The notes under the pieces: generated by a model | Database searches by the model: none | The model's input: only the letters and a program-made list of their open reading frames with translations | What the model was told of the DNA's origin: nothing | NCBI GenBank assembly: GCA_943329505.2 | Contig: CALQED020000041.1 | Span: 1 to 8,345, forward strand | Origin: Polynucleobacter meluiroseus | Lineage (GTDB): Bacteria; Pseudomonadota; Gammaproteobacteria; Burkholderiales; Burkholderiaceae | Reading direction: 5' to 3' | DNA: 8,345 nucleotides | Shown: one piece after another, positions 1-7,500 of the stretch | How positions within the stretch are numbered: the first letter of the stretch is position 1 | Layout of the letters: every line of letters begins with the position of its first letter | Made by a program: the position numbers and the translations under genes

Positions 1-44
1 CAGAAAACATCGCCTTAGGGCTATTAGCTGCAAGATTGGCGTAA
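1..44 (+). CDS. Possible C-terminal tail of an upstream gene (partial)
   Basis: The third forward frame is open from the window edge to a TAA at 42-44 and reads ENIALGLLAARLA. This leucine/alanine-rich helical tail looks more protein-like than the other frames here. The piece is far too short to identify. The second forward frame is also open, to a TAA at 65-67, but its residues are less protein-like. If the third-frame tail is real, the gene runs rightward and converges on the leftward tRNA-Lys gene. It could equally be non-coding sequence. The call rests only on the look of 13 residues. Confidence 0.28.
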   Translation, partial: ENIALGLLAARLA

Positions 45-111
45 CTAAGATTGAGCAGCAAACTTAATAGGCAGCTATCTTTTTAATAGATGCATGAAGA
101 TTTCCTAGTCC

Positions 112-149
112 AAAAATAGCTCTAAAACAGGGTTTAAAGAGCTATTTGG
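112..149 (-). other. Imperfect hairpin, possible secondary terminator after tRNA-Lys
   Basis: A ten-base inverted repeat, AAATAGCTCT at 114-123 and AGAGCTATTT at 138-147, encloses a 14-base loop. The loop can close further through AAA/TTT. On the minus strand the 3' arm runs into two extra T residues, making a short TTTTT run that partly belongs to the stem. It lies downstream of the main tRNA terminator, so it could act as a backup for leftward read-through. On the plus strand no T-tract follows. The stem is AT-rich and the T-run is short, so terminator function is only a suggestion. Confidence 0.35.
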
Positions 150-164
150 AAGAATGGCACTGGC

Positions 165-193
165 AATAAAAAAGCCTCGCAAAAGCGAGGCTT
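165..193 (-). terminator. Intrinsic terminator of tRNA-Lys
   Basis: On the minus strand a perfect nine-base-pair stem, AAGCCTCGC / GCGAGGCTT, closes a TTTT loop (arms at 172-180 and 185-193). It runs directly into a T-rich tail ending TTTTTTATT. It starts nine bases past the CCA end of the tRNA. A GC-rich stem with a small loop and T-tract is the standard rho-independent form, here giving a short single-gene tRNA transcript. The orientation fits leftward transcription only, because no T-tract follows on the plus strand. Confidence 0.88.
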
Positions 194-201
194 AGTAATG
201 C

Positions 202-277
202 TGGTGGGTCGGGCGAGATTCGAACTCGCGACCAACGGATTAAAAGTCCGCTGCTCTACCGACTGAGCTACCGACCC
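202..277 (-). tRNA. tRNA-Lys, anticodon UUU
   Basis: A complete 76-base cloverleaf reads from 277 down to 202. The acceptor arm GGGTCGG pairs perfectly with CCGACCC. The D arm is GCTC/GAGC, and the anticodon stem GCGGA/TCCGT carries the loop CTTTTAA, which places TTT at positions 34-36. The T arm is GCGAG/CTCGC with the loop TTCGAAT. The discriminator is A and the CCA end is encoded. The UUU anticodon reads AAA and AAG lysine codons. The gene stands alone between its own promoter and terminator. Lysine tRNAs normally carry t6A37, and the t6A-synthesis gene tsaE lies about 1.4 kb away, which is probably coincidental. Confidence 0.98.
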
Positions 278-289
278 AGTAAAACAGAA

Positions 290-298
290 ATTATAGCA
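290..298 (-). promoter_or_regulatory. Extended -10 promoter of tRNA-Lys
   Basis: The minus strand carries TGCTATAAT, a perfect TATAAT hexamer (290-295) preceded by the TGn extension (296-298). It ends 12 bases before the first base of the mature tRNA, so the predicted start near 282-284 leaves only a 5' leader of about 5-7 bases for RNase P to remove. No good -35 hexamer is seen 15-19 bases upstream (the bases there are around AGGATC), which fits reliance on the extended -10. The position and perfect hexamer make this call fairly firm. Confidence 0.75.
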
Positions 299-335
299 AG
301 AAGTTTGTTGTTGATCCTTCGGTCTAGGGGGTCTA

Positions 336-383
336 CCCGTAAGCCCTTGTAGATACAAGTAGCCTAAGAGTTGACTCTACGGG
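336..383 (-). other. Possible three-way RNA junction at the 3' end of amiC
   Basis: On the minus strand CCCGTA (383-378) can pair with TACGGG (341-336). Between these arms sit two small hairpins: GAGTCAACTC (377-368), which overlaps the last amiC codons, and CTTGTATCTACAAG (359-346), just past the stop. The stop codon lies in the junction. No T-tract follows, so this is not a standard intrinsic terminator. It might stabilise the mRNA end or assist Rho-dependent ending. The helices are short and could be chance. Confidence 0.22.
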
Positions 384-1707
384 CAACGGGTGGATTTTGA
401 GAAAAATACTCCTTAATCCCCTTCAAAATAGCCTCTGCAATTCGGTCTTGATAGCCATCGTCATTCAATTTTGCTTCCTCTTGGGGGTTGCTGATAAAGG
501 CAGTTTCTACCAGGATAGAGGGCACATCAGGTGCTTTGAGTACTGCAAAGCCAGCTTGCTCAACCTTTCCTTTGTGGAGTGGCGCAAAGCCGCTAATTTG
601 CTTCAGAATCGCTTGACCTACTTGCATCGAGTCTTTAATTTGCGCAGTGGTCGACATATCGAGCAAAAGATTGGCTACCTGCCGATCCTGAGTTTTGATA
701 TTGATGCCACCAATGAGGTCGGAAGCATTTTCTTTGTTAGCCATCCAGCGCGCCATAGAGCTACTAGCTCCCATTTGCGAGAGTGCAAAGACTGATGCCC
801 CTTTAGCATGAGGCTGAATAAATGCATCTGCATGGATAGATACAAACAGGTCCGCTTCCACTTTTCTGGCTTTTTGCACTCTGACATGGAGTGGCACAAA
901 GTAATCACCATCTCTAGTTAAGAAGGGGCGCATATAGGCCTCATTCTCAATCTTATCTTTCAGTCGTTTGGCGATCGATAACACGACATGCTTTTCTTTG
1001 GAGCCTAATGAGCCAATGGCACCGGGATCTTCGCCACCATGCCCAGGATCAATGGCAATCGTAATCAAGCGTTTGTATTTAGCTGATTTAGGCGGCTCTT
1101 TAGGTTCTGGTATTGCTTGCGCCACAGGCGCCTTTGGCGCTTCTTTCTTGTTAGCAAATTGTGCGATTAAATCGATCTCTTCATTTGATTTGGCTAGTGC
1201 ACTTTCTTTACGGGCACTGCTCTTGACTAACTCCATGAGTGGATCTGGTGGCGTAGTGGGGTATAGATCAAATACCATGCGGTATTGATATTCACCAACA
1301 GGATCTAGGGTAAAGAGTTGGGGTTTGATCGGTTCTTTTAAATCAAATACCAAGCGCACAATGCCTGGCTGAAATTGCCCCACCCGAATTTGCGATACGT
1401 AAGGATCATTTGGCTTTACTTTGGCGACCAAGTCTTTCAAGGTCGGGTTCAGCTCTAGACCTTGAACATCTACCACTAAGCGATCTGGGTTGGTGAGGAT
1501 TTGTTGCGTAATCGGTAATGGCGTATCAGACTCTAAGGTGATGCGAGTGTAGTCTTCTGAGGGCCAAATACGCACACCCATTATCTTGGCACCCCAAGCA
1601 ATCTCAAGTTCTGTCAGGAGTAAGGCAAAGCTCAAGAACTTAACTGAAGTCTTCAGATGCTGCCGTCTTGAAAGACTAGTTTTCTGAGTCATTTTTTTAA
1701 TGCGCAT
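364..1707 (-). CDS. amiC: N-acetylmuramoyl-L-alanine amidase, AmiC/AmiB type
   Basis: This periplasmic zinc amidase cleaves the bond between N-acetylmuramic acid and L-alanine in peptidoglycan, splitting septal wall during daughter-cell separation. The 447 residues show an N-terminal export signal with a twin-arginine stretch SRRQHLK (13-19) and a hydrophobic run ending near A40. An AMIN domain follows (about 41-150), then a lysine/proline/alanine-rich linker (about 185-210), then an Amidase_3 domain (about 213-436). Zinc ligands are H223 in DPGHGG, E238 and H292 in SIHAD. Catalytic E401 is in VETAFISN. The segment around 315-350 sits where family members carry an autoinhibitory helix relieved by an activator such as NlpD or EnvC. 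No LysM domain is present. The start codon directly follows the tsaE stop, indicating co-transcription. ATG at 1692 (M6) is an alternative start, and neither has a clear Shine-Dalgarno site. mutL does not follow. Confidence 0.95.
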   Translation of the reverse strand: MRIKKMTQKTSLSRRQHLKTSVKFLSFALLLTELEIAWGAKIMGVRIWPSEDYTRITLESDTPLPITQQILTNPDRLVVDVQGLELNPTLKDLVAKVKPNDPYVSQIRVGQFQPGIVRLVFDLKEPIKPQLFTLDPVGEYQYRMVFDLYPTTPPDPLMELVKSSARKESALAKSNEEIDLIAQFANKKEAPKAPVAQAIPEPKEPPKSAKYKRLITIAIDPGHGGEDPGAIGSLGSKEKHVVLSIAKRLKDKIENEAYMRPFLTRDGDYFVPLHVRVQKARKVEADLFVSIHADAFIQPHAKGASVFALSQMGASSSMARWMANKENASDLIGGINIKTQDRQVANLLLDMSTTAQIKDSMQVGQAILKQISGFAPLHKGKVEQAGFAVLKAPDVPSILVETAFISNPQEEAKLNDDGYQDRIAEAILKGIKEYFSQNPPVARRVNS

Positions 1708-2235
1708 TTACTGAGTGAATTGATGCAGAACACTAAGCCCATCATTTAAAAGGGCGGTGATGGTGATCGATCGTTCATTTTCATCAATACCTGCGAGCAA
1801 TTCAATTTGGATGTCGAATGGCGGAAGAGTGCCCTCTGCTTTTTCTGGCCACTCAATTAAGCAAAACCCAGGCTCATCAAAATATTCTGCAAATCCTGCT
1901 TCTTGCCATTCCAATGGATCCTTCATTCGGTAGAGATCAAAGTGATATGCCGTGAATTCTGTATGGTTCACTTTTAGCGGGTATGGCTCACACAAGGTAT
2001 AGGTCGGACTTTTGACTTTCCCCAAATGACCCATGGACTGAATGAGATGCCGCGCAAAGGTCGTTTTGCCTGCCCCTAAATTGCCCACGAGAGCAATATT
2101 GAGGTGTCCCCCGGGATTTTGCTCAATAAACCCAGAAATACTGGTGGCAAGCTGTTTGGCAAGGCGAGCAGTATCTGCTTCCTGCCTACAATGTTGCTTG
2201 ATTGTTGCTGGCGGCGTTTCCGGTGTTTTGGTCAT
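1708..2235 (-). CDS. tsaE: tRNA threonylcarbamoyladenosine biosynthesis ATPase TsaE
   Basis: TsaE is the cytoplasmic P-loop ATPase that works with TsaB and TsaD to transfer the threonylcarbamoyl group, made by TsaC, onto A37 of tRNAs reading ANN codons. The 175 residues contain the Walker A loop GNLGAGKT (51-58) and the family signatures VKSPTYTL (74-81), HFDLYR (98-103) and LIEWPEKAEG (126-135). The roughly 20 residues before the conserved core make it slightly longer than the ~155-residue enterobacterial form. It is first in the leftward unit, abuts amiC with no gap, and is divergent from queG across 42 bp. ATG at 2235 is chosen because it leaves room for the N-terminal helix, and only a weak purine stretch precedes it. 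The tsaE-amidase pairing is widely conserved in proteobacteria. Confidence 0.96.
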   Translation of the reverse strand: MTKTPETPPATIKQHCRQEADTARLAKQLATSISGFIEQNPGGHLNIALVGNLGAGKTTFARHLIQSMGHLGKVKSPTYTLCEPYPLKVNHTEFTAYHFDLYRMKDPLEWQEAGFAEYFDEPGFCLIEWPEKAEGTLPPFDIQIELLAGIDENERSITITALLNDGLSVLHQFTQ

Positions 2236-2277
2236 TGTTCTAGTTTATTCAATTATTGCGCTACATTCTCTATTCCT

Positions 2278-3378
2278 ATGTCGATATCTCAGAAGCCCTC
2301 TGCTTTAGATGAGTCCAAGTTACGCACTTGGCTCGATGAACAGGCTTTGGTATTCGGGTTTGATGGCCTACGCATTACGGATACCCATCTAGGTACTGCC
2401 AGCGAGCGCTTGCACGAATGGTTGGCAGATGGGCGGCATGGCCATATGGAATACATGCAGCGCCATGCTGATTTGCGTTCAGATCCCCAGCTATTAGTGC
2501 CGGGCACTGTCAGGGTCATTTGCGTCACGATGAACTATCTGCCTGCTGAGAGCGATCTTGACCTTGAGTGGAAGCGATTAGCAGATCCTACTCAAGCAGT
2601 CGTTTCGATGTATGCCAGGGGGCGTGATTATCACAAAGTGCTACGTCAGCGTTTACAAGCTTTTGCTAAAGCCATTGAAGAAAAAATTGGCGCTTTTGGG
2701 TATCGCGTATTTACTGACTCAGCACCATTGATGGAAGTAGAGCTTGCCCGTAAAGCGGGCTTAGGTTGGCGTGGCAAGCATACCTTATTGCTCAATCGTG
2801 AATCGGGCTCTACCTTTTTCTTGGGCGAGATCTTGGTTGATGTACCACTACCAATGGATACACCCCAAGAAGAGCATTGTGGCACTTGCCAATCTTGTAT
2901 CGATATTTGCCCTACTCAAGCGATTACCGCACCCTATCAATTGGATGCGCGCCGTTGCATCTCATACCTAACGATTGAAAATCCCCAAGCAATTCCTCTT
3001 GAGTTCCGCAGAGCAATGGGTAATCGGGTTTATGGTTGTGATGACTGCCAACTCATTTGCCCATGGAATAAATTTGCTAAGCGCACTAGCTTGCCAGACT
3101 TTGCGCAGCGTCATGGACTAGGGCAGGCCAGTCTTTTGCATTTATGGTCATGGGCTGAAGCGGAGTTTGAGCAACGTCATGAGGGTAGTGCGATTCGTCG
3201 CATTGGCTATAGCCGATGGCGCCGTAATCTTGCGGTTGCAATGGGTAATGCGCTTGTAAATTCTGCTGTTACTGACACAGACAAAGAGGCTATTCGGCAA
3301 GCATTAAGTAAAGATCTGCCAGCAGCAGATTCTTTGGTAGCCGAGCATATTAAGTGGGCCTTGAGCACGGTTTCTTAA
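2278..3378 (+). CDS. queG: Epoxyqueuosine reductase QueG
   Basis: QueG is the cobalamin-dependent iron-sulfur enzyme that reduces epoxyqueuosine to queuosine in the wobble position of GUN-reading tRNAs (Asp, Asn, His, Tyr), the last step of the pathway. The 366 residues are normal for the family. FTDSAPLMEVELARKAGLGW (145-164) is the conserved cobalamin/active-site segment, with D147 as the likely catalytic acid. Two ferredoxin-type clusters are bound by CGTCQSCIDICP (C201, C204, C207, C211) and CDDCQLICPWN (C254, C257, C261), with C227 between them. The frame stays open upstream to 2104, but that part is antisense to tsaE. ATG at 2278 is the first start outside tsaE and gives a family-like N terminus. 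No Shine-Dalgarno sequence precedes it. A TACATT hexamer at 2262-2267 suggests a very short leader. Confidence 0.96.
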   Translation: MSISQKPSALDESKLRTWLDEQALVFGFDGLRITDTHLGTASERLHEWLADGRHGHMEYMQRHADLRSDPQLLVPGTVRVICVTMNYLPAESDLDLEWKRLADPTQAVVSMYARGRDYHKVLRQRLQAFAKAIEEKIGAFGYRVFTDSAPLMEVELARKAGLGWRGKHTLLLNRESGSTFFLGEILVDVPLPMDTPQEEHCGTCQSCIDICPTQAITAPYQLDARRCISYLTIENPQAIPLEFRRAMGNRVYGCDDCQLICPWNKFAKRTSLPDFAQRHGLGQASLLHLWSWAEAEFEQRHEGSAIRRIGYSRWRRNLAVAMGNALVNSAVTDTDKEAIRQALSKDLPAADSLVAEHIKWALSTVS

Positions 3379-3399
3379 GCAAGAATCAGTCCTAGCTCT

Positions 3400-3405
3400 T
3401 ACAAT
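3400..3405 (+). promoter_or_regulatory. Possible -10 element giving a leaderless azlC mRNA
   Basis: TACAAT matches the sigma-70 -10 consensus at five of six positions and ends six bases before the azlC ATG. Initiation about seven bases downstream would start at or near the ATG itself. There is no Shine-Dalgarno sequence in the gap, which agrees with leaderless translation. No convincing -35 hexamer is seen at the usual distance (the bases there are around AAGCAA), so this stays tentative. azlC may simply be read from queG, 33 bases upstream. Confidence 0.38.
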
Positions 3406-3411
3406 GAACGT

Positions 3412-4197
3412 ATGTCATCATCCGGCCAACCTTATATTGATCCTAGCGAAATTGCGCTAGAGGGTTCGGCAGAGCAGCGCTTTACAAGTCAACGAGACGC
3501 TTTCTGGTCCGGCATTCGAGATGCTTCTGGCGCTCCTGCGATGGTGCTGTTTGCTGGCATGGTAGGTTTTGGAGCAATGGGTAAGACCAATGGTTTTGAT
3601 GTTTGGTTTACAACCTTCACCACATTTTTCATGTTTGCCTTGCCTGGCCAAGTGGTGCTCTTGGAAATGGCTATTACCGGCTCCTCTATTTTGGCCATTA
3701 CCTTAGCGGTCACCTTGACTGCTACGCGTTTTATCACAATGACGGTCACTCTCTTTCCTCAATTTCATCAAAAAGATCGTAATCGTAGTTTGTATGCCTC
3801 AGTCCATTTGTTAGCGATGACTGCTTGGGCTACATCGATGAAAGAATTTCATTCGATGGAAGTCAAACATCGCTTGAGTTATTTCATTGGCCTGGGTTTG
3901 TTATGTTGGTTAATTTCTGTTCCTGGAACTATCTTAGGTTTCTACTTAGCAGGTATGGTTCCTCCGGCGGTAACCCTAGGGCTTGTATTTATTAACCCGC
4001 TGTTCTTCTTATTAACCTTTACTGAAGTCAAGCCTTGGGTAAATCGTATCGCAATCTTGCTAGGCTGTGTTCTAGGCCCCATCTTCTTCATGATTGATCG
4101 CGATACCAGTTTGCTGACCGCTGGTTTGGTTGGTGGAACCTTGGCTTATTTTATTGATCGCAAGTTTTTGCGTAAGAGGGCTGGGGTGCTTGGTTGA
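3412..4197 (+). CDS. azlC: AzlC-family branched-chain amino acid exporter, large subunit
   Basis: AzlC is the large inner-membrane subunit of a two-component exporter (BrnFE/AzlCD/YgaZH family) that pumps out valine, leucine, isoleucine and analogues, and in some members methionine. The 261 residues begin with a soluble stretch of about 35 residues and then show around seven to eight hydrophobic segments, near 39-57, 63-84, 88-115, 129-142, 156-180, 185-203, 211-228 and 233-248. The start of the first segment, FWSGIRDASGAPAMVLFAG (31-49), and the GQ-containing second segment (about 63-84) are typical of the family. It ends in a basic cytoplasmic tail (RKFLRKRAG). The next gene encodes its small partner and overlaps it by one base, so the two are translated together. 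Family assignment is firm, the exact substrate is inferred, and no regulator gene is adjacent. Confidence 0.92.
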   Translation: MSSSGQPYIDPSEIALEGSAEQRFTSQRDAFWSGIRDASGAPAMVLFAGMVGFGAMGKTNGFDVWFTTFTTFFMFALPGQVVLLEMAITGSSILAITLAVTLTATRFITMTVTLFPQFHQKDRNRSLYASVHLLAMTAWATSMKEFHSMEVKHRLSYFIGLGLLCWLISVPGTILGFYLAGMVPPAVTLGLVFINPLFFLLTFTEVKPWVNRIAILLGCVLGPIFFMIDRDTSLLTAGLVGGTLAYFIDRKFLRKRAGVLG

Positions 4198-4556
4198 TGA
4201 GTACGATAGATACCGTGGCCAATGCGCTTTCTGGATGGGGCCTATGGATCGCTCTGATAGGCGCTTGTGTTGGCACTTATTTCTGCAGAGCCATTGGAGT
4301 AATGCTGTCTAAAAGCATTAATCAAGATAGCGAAATCTTTCGCTGGTTAGCTGCAGTCACTTACGCTATGGTTGCTGCCTTAACAGTTCGTCTTATCCTG
4401 ATGCCTTTAGGGCTCATGGCGACTGTGCCTTGGTGGATCCGAACGCTGATTTGCGCATTAAGTCTTGGCGTCATGGTCTCTAAACCAACCAAGCGTTTGG
4501 TACCAGCCTTATTGACGGGTACCTTGCTCTTGGTTGGCTATGGCGCAATTCGCTAG
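4197..4556 (+). CDS. azlD: AzlD-family branched-chain amino acid exporter, small subunit
   Basis: AzlD is the small inner-membrane partner of AzlC, and both are needed for export in characterised pairs such as BrnFE. This 119-residue protein has about four hydrophobic segments, near residues 11-30, 44-67, 73-91 and 98-116, matching the usual size of 100-120 residues. ATG at 4197 shares its A with the azlC stop codon (TGATG), so termination and restart are coupled. A purine-rich GGGGTG at 4183-4188 lies eight bases upstream. A TTG at 4194 directly before the ATG could also serve but is less likely. The gene is convergent with the dehydrogenase across 41 bp. That gap shows no good terminator hairpin with a T-tract on either strand. 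Confidence 0.92.
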   Translation: MSTIDTVANALSGWGLWIALIGACVGTYFCRAIGVMLSKSINQDSEIFRWLAAVTYAMVAALTVRLILMPLGLMATVPWWIRTLICALSLGVMVSKPTKRLVPALLTGTLLLVGYGAIR

Positions 4557-4597
4557 GAAGCCTTAATAAGCAGCTTGTAATACTACTTCGCTAAGCT

Positions 4598-7500
4598 TTA
4601 CAGATGTGCCGCCAAGATTCTGGCGATATGGACAGCTTCTCTTTTCGTGCCATCGGCAATTTGATGACGACAGCTCGTACCATCAGCCACTACCCAACTA
4701 TCTGGTGATTTACGAATGCTGGGCAATAGACTCATTTCGGCCATTTGCTTAGAGACCTCAATATGTTCAGCTTCATAACCAAAACTACCCGCCATACCGC
4801 AACACGAAGATTCAATTAACTTCGGCTCTGCTGTAGGAATCAGTTTAAGTAACTCTCGCGCAGGCCTTACTGCATCAAAAGATTTTTGATGGCAATGACC
4901 ATGAAAAAGGACGGGCTTAGTCGATGGCTTAAGTGTGAGCTGGAGTTTTCCGGCCTTAGCTTCGCTTGCTAAAAACTCTTCTAAGAGTTGTGCATGTTGA
5001 GAGACTGTTACTGCACGCTCACCAAAGCCCATGACTAAAGCCTCATCTTTTAAAGTAAAGAGGCATGAAGGCTCTAAACCAATGATGGGAATATTCTTCT
5101 CGGCATAAGGCCCAAGGTGATCAATCAACTCACCCAGCGTTTCTTTGGCTTTATCCACCATACCGGCTGCAAGATAGGTTCGGCCACAGCAAAATTCTTT
5201 AGAGCAAGAAGGGTTGCTAGAAGTTTTGCTGGAAACATTCCCGCTCTTATGGGGGATATGCACTCGGTAGCCCGCAGCCTTGAGAACCTCGAGCGCAGCC
5301 ATGAGATTCTCATCCTCAAAGTAAGCATTAAAAGTATCAGCTAATAAGACCACCCCTTTACCATGATCACCCTGGACTAGCTGCTCTGGCGTGAACTGAT
5401 GCTGTTGATTGATGGCTTTTTGATTCCAGAAAGTCTGAGCCTTCCAAATCGGCAAACTTCTTTGGGAAGAGATTCCCATAATCCATTCTTGGAGCTTAGC
5501 CAGTGGGGCAATACGATTACGGAGATTGAGTATTGCTGGCAGGAGTGGAATGCTGCTAATCGTGCTGGCATATTTGGGCAGATAGGCTACCGCCAAATCT
5601 CGTAATGAATGACCAACCCGCTTTTTATAGGCAGACAGGAACTCTATTTTCATCTTGGCCATATCAACGCCAGTAGGGCACTCGCGTCGACAGGCTTTAC
5701 AACTCACGCAAAGATCCATGACATCTTTAATGGCGTCACTGCCTAGTGGAGAGGATTCATCTTTAATATCCAATTGATTAGAGAGTGCCAAGCGTAAGGT
5801 ATTGGCGCGCCCACGAGTGAGGTGTTTCTCATCACGGGTGACGCGATAGCTCGGGCACATCACTTCCGCATCAAACTTACGGCAGTGGCCATTGTTATTA
5901 CACATCTCTACTGCTTTAGCCAAGCCCATTGCTGGGTCGCTACCGGTGCCGAGTGCTGAAGTTTCTTCGGTAATTGGATTGTTTTGGACATTCCAAGCAG
6001 ACCAATCTAAAGCGGGTTGCAAAGGGATAACTTTGTAACTGGGTGGAAATCGAAAGTAACTGACATCATCCATCTTGGGTGGGTTGATGATTTTGCCAGG
6101 GTTAAACAATCCCGTCGGATCAAAAGCGTGTTTAATTTCTGCAAGCGCTTGGGTGATCTTAGGCCCAAACTGCCAAGAGATCCATTCGCCACGACTCAGA
6201 CCATCGCCATGCTCACCGCTATAAGCCCCTTTGTATTTGCGAACTAATGCAGAGGCTTCTTCAGCAACAGCACGCATTTTCTGCGCACCATCTCTGCGCA
6301 TATCTAGAATGGGTCGAACATGTAATGTGCCTACTGACGCATGGGCATACCAAGTACCACGCGTACCGTATTTAGAGAAGACCTCAGTGAGTTCTTGGGT
6401 GTAATCGGCCAAGCTTTCGAGTGGCACGGCGCAGTCTTCAATAAAGCTCACCGGTTTGCCATCACCCTTCAGGCTCATCATGATATTCAGACCTGCTTTA
6501 CGCACTTCCCACAAATTCTTTTGCAGGTTGGTATCGGACATCGGAACGACTGAGCCTGGTAAACCCAAGTCTGCCATGAGCTCTTGCAAAGCAGCGAGTT
6601 TTTCCAGTAAGGGCGCGTGGGCTTCTCCAGAAAATTCCACTAGCAAGATGGCTTCCGGCGTTGGTGCAGTGTGATCAATGAGCGCAGTCTCAATCGTTTT
6701 CGTAAAGCTTGGATTGCTACGCGCTAAATCAATCATGGTGCGATCGACTAACTCAACGGCAGTGGGACCCAGTTTGACGATATGCTGGGCACTATCCATC
6801 GCCTTATAAAAACTAGCAAAGTTCACAATGCCAAGTACTTTATGTTTAGGCAAAGGGGATAGCTTGAGTTTGAGAGACTTAAAGTAGGCTAGGGTGCCCT
6901 CACTACCCACCAAAAGGTGCGATAGGTTGACGCTGCCATCTTGCGTATAGGGCAGTTCACTTTGCGGGTGGAAGATATCGAGGTTGTAGCCTGCAACTCT
7001 TCTGAGCACTTTTGGAAAGTGCGCTTCGATTTCTGGTTGCAGGGTATTGGCCAAGCCTTTGACAAAGTCACCCAACTGTTTGGCAATACCCAAGCTATTA
7101 GCATATTGATCAAATTCGGCAATTTGACCGTTAGCCAACCAAGCATTGATACCTAAAACGTTGTGCACCATATTGCCGTAAGCAATCGAGCGACTACCGC
7201 AAGAGTTATTGCCTGCCATGCCCCCAATCGTAGCTTGGCCGCCAGTAGAGACATCGACTGGATACCAAAGGCCGTGTTGTTTAAGTGAATGATTAAGATG
7301 GTCAAGCACAATCCCTGGCTCAACTTCTACAGAGCCTTTATCAAGATCGAGATCTAGAATATTTCTGAAGTATTTGCTGTTATCAATGACTAGTGCAGCG
7401 CCAGTAGTCTGACCACATTGACTAGTACCACCCCCGCGAGGCAATACTGGTACACCAAGCTCAGCAGCAATCTGGATTGCAGTCGCAATATCTTCTGCCG

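Noticed and set aside
321..335. Direct repeat GGTCTA-GGG-GGTCTA upstream of the tRNA promoter.
   Set aside because: Two six-base copies in a G-rich stretch are easily chance, and nothing links them to a known binding site.
134..358. A 74-residue leftward reading frame containing SVAQSVEQRTFNPLVASSN.
   Set aside because: It is the familiar false peptide produced by translating a tRNA gene. It spans the whole tRNA-Lys, its promoter and its terminator.
397..795. A 132-residue rightward reading frame.
   Set aside because: It is antisense to the well-supported amiC amidase domain and shows no recognisable motif.
2104..2277. A 58-residue N-terminal extension of queG.
   Set aside because: It lies antisense over the tsaE coding region, is not family-like, and would make QueG far longer than usual. 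ATG at 2278 fits better.
4194..4196. TTG as the azlD start.
   Set aside because: An ATG follows immediately and overlaps the azlC stop by one base in the common TGATG arrangement, so the TTG is unnecessary.
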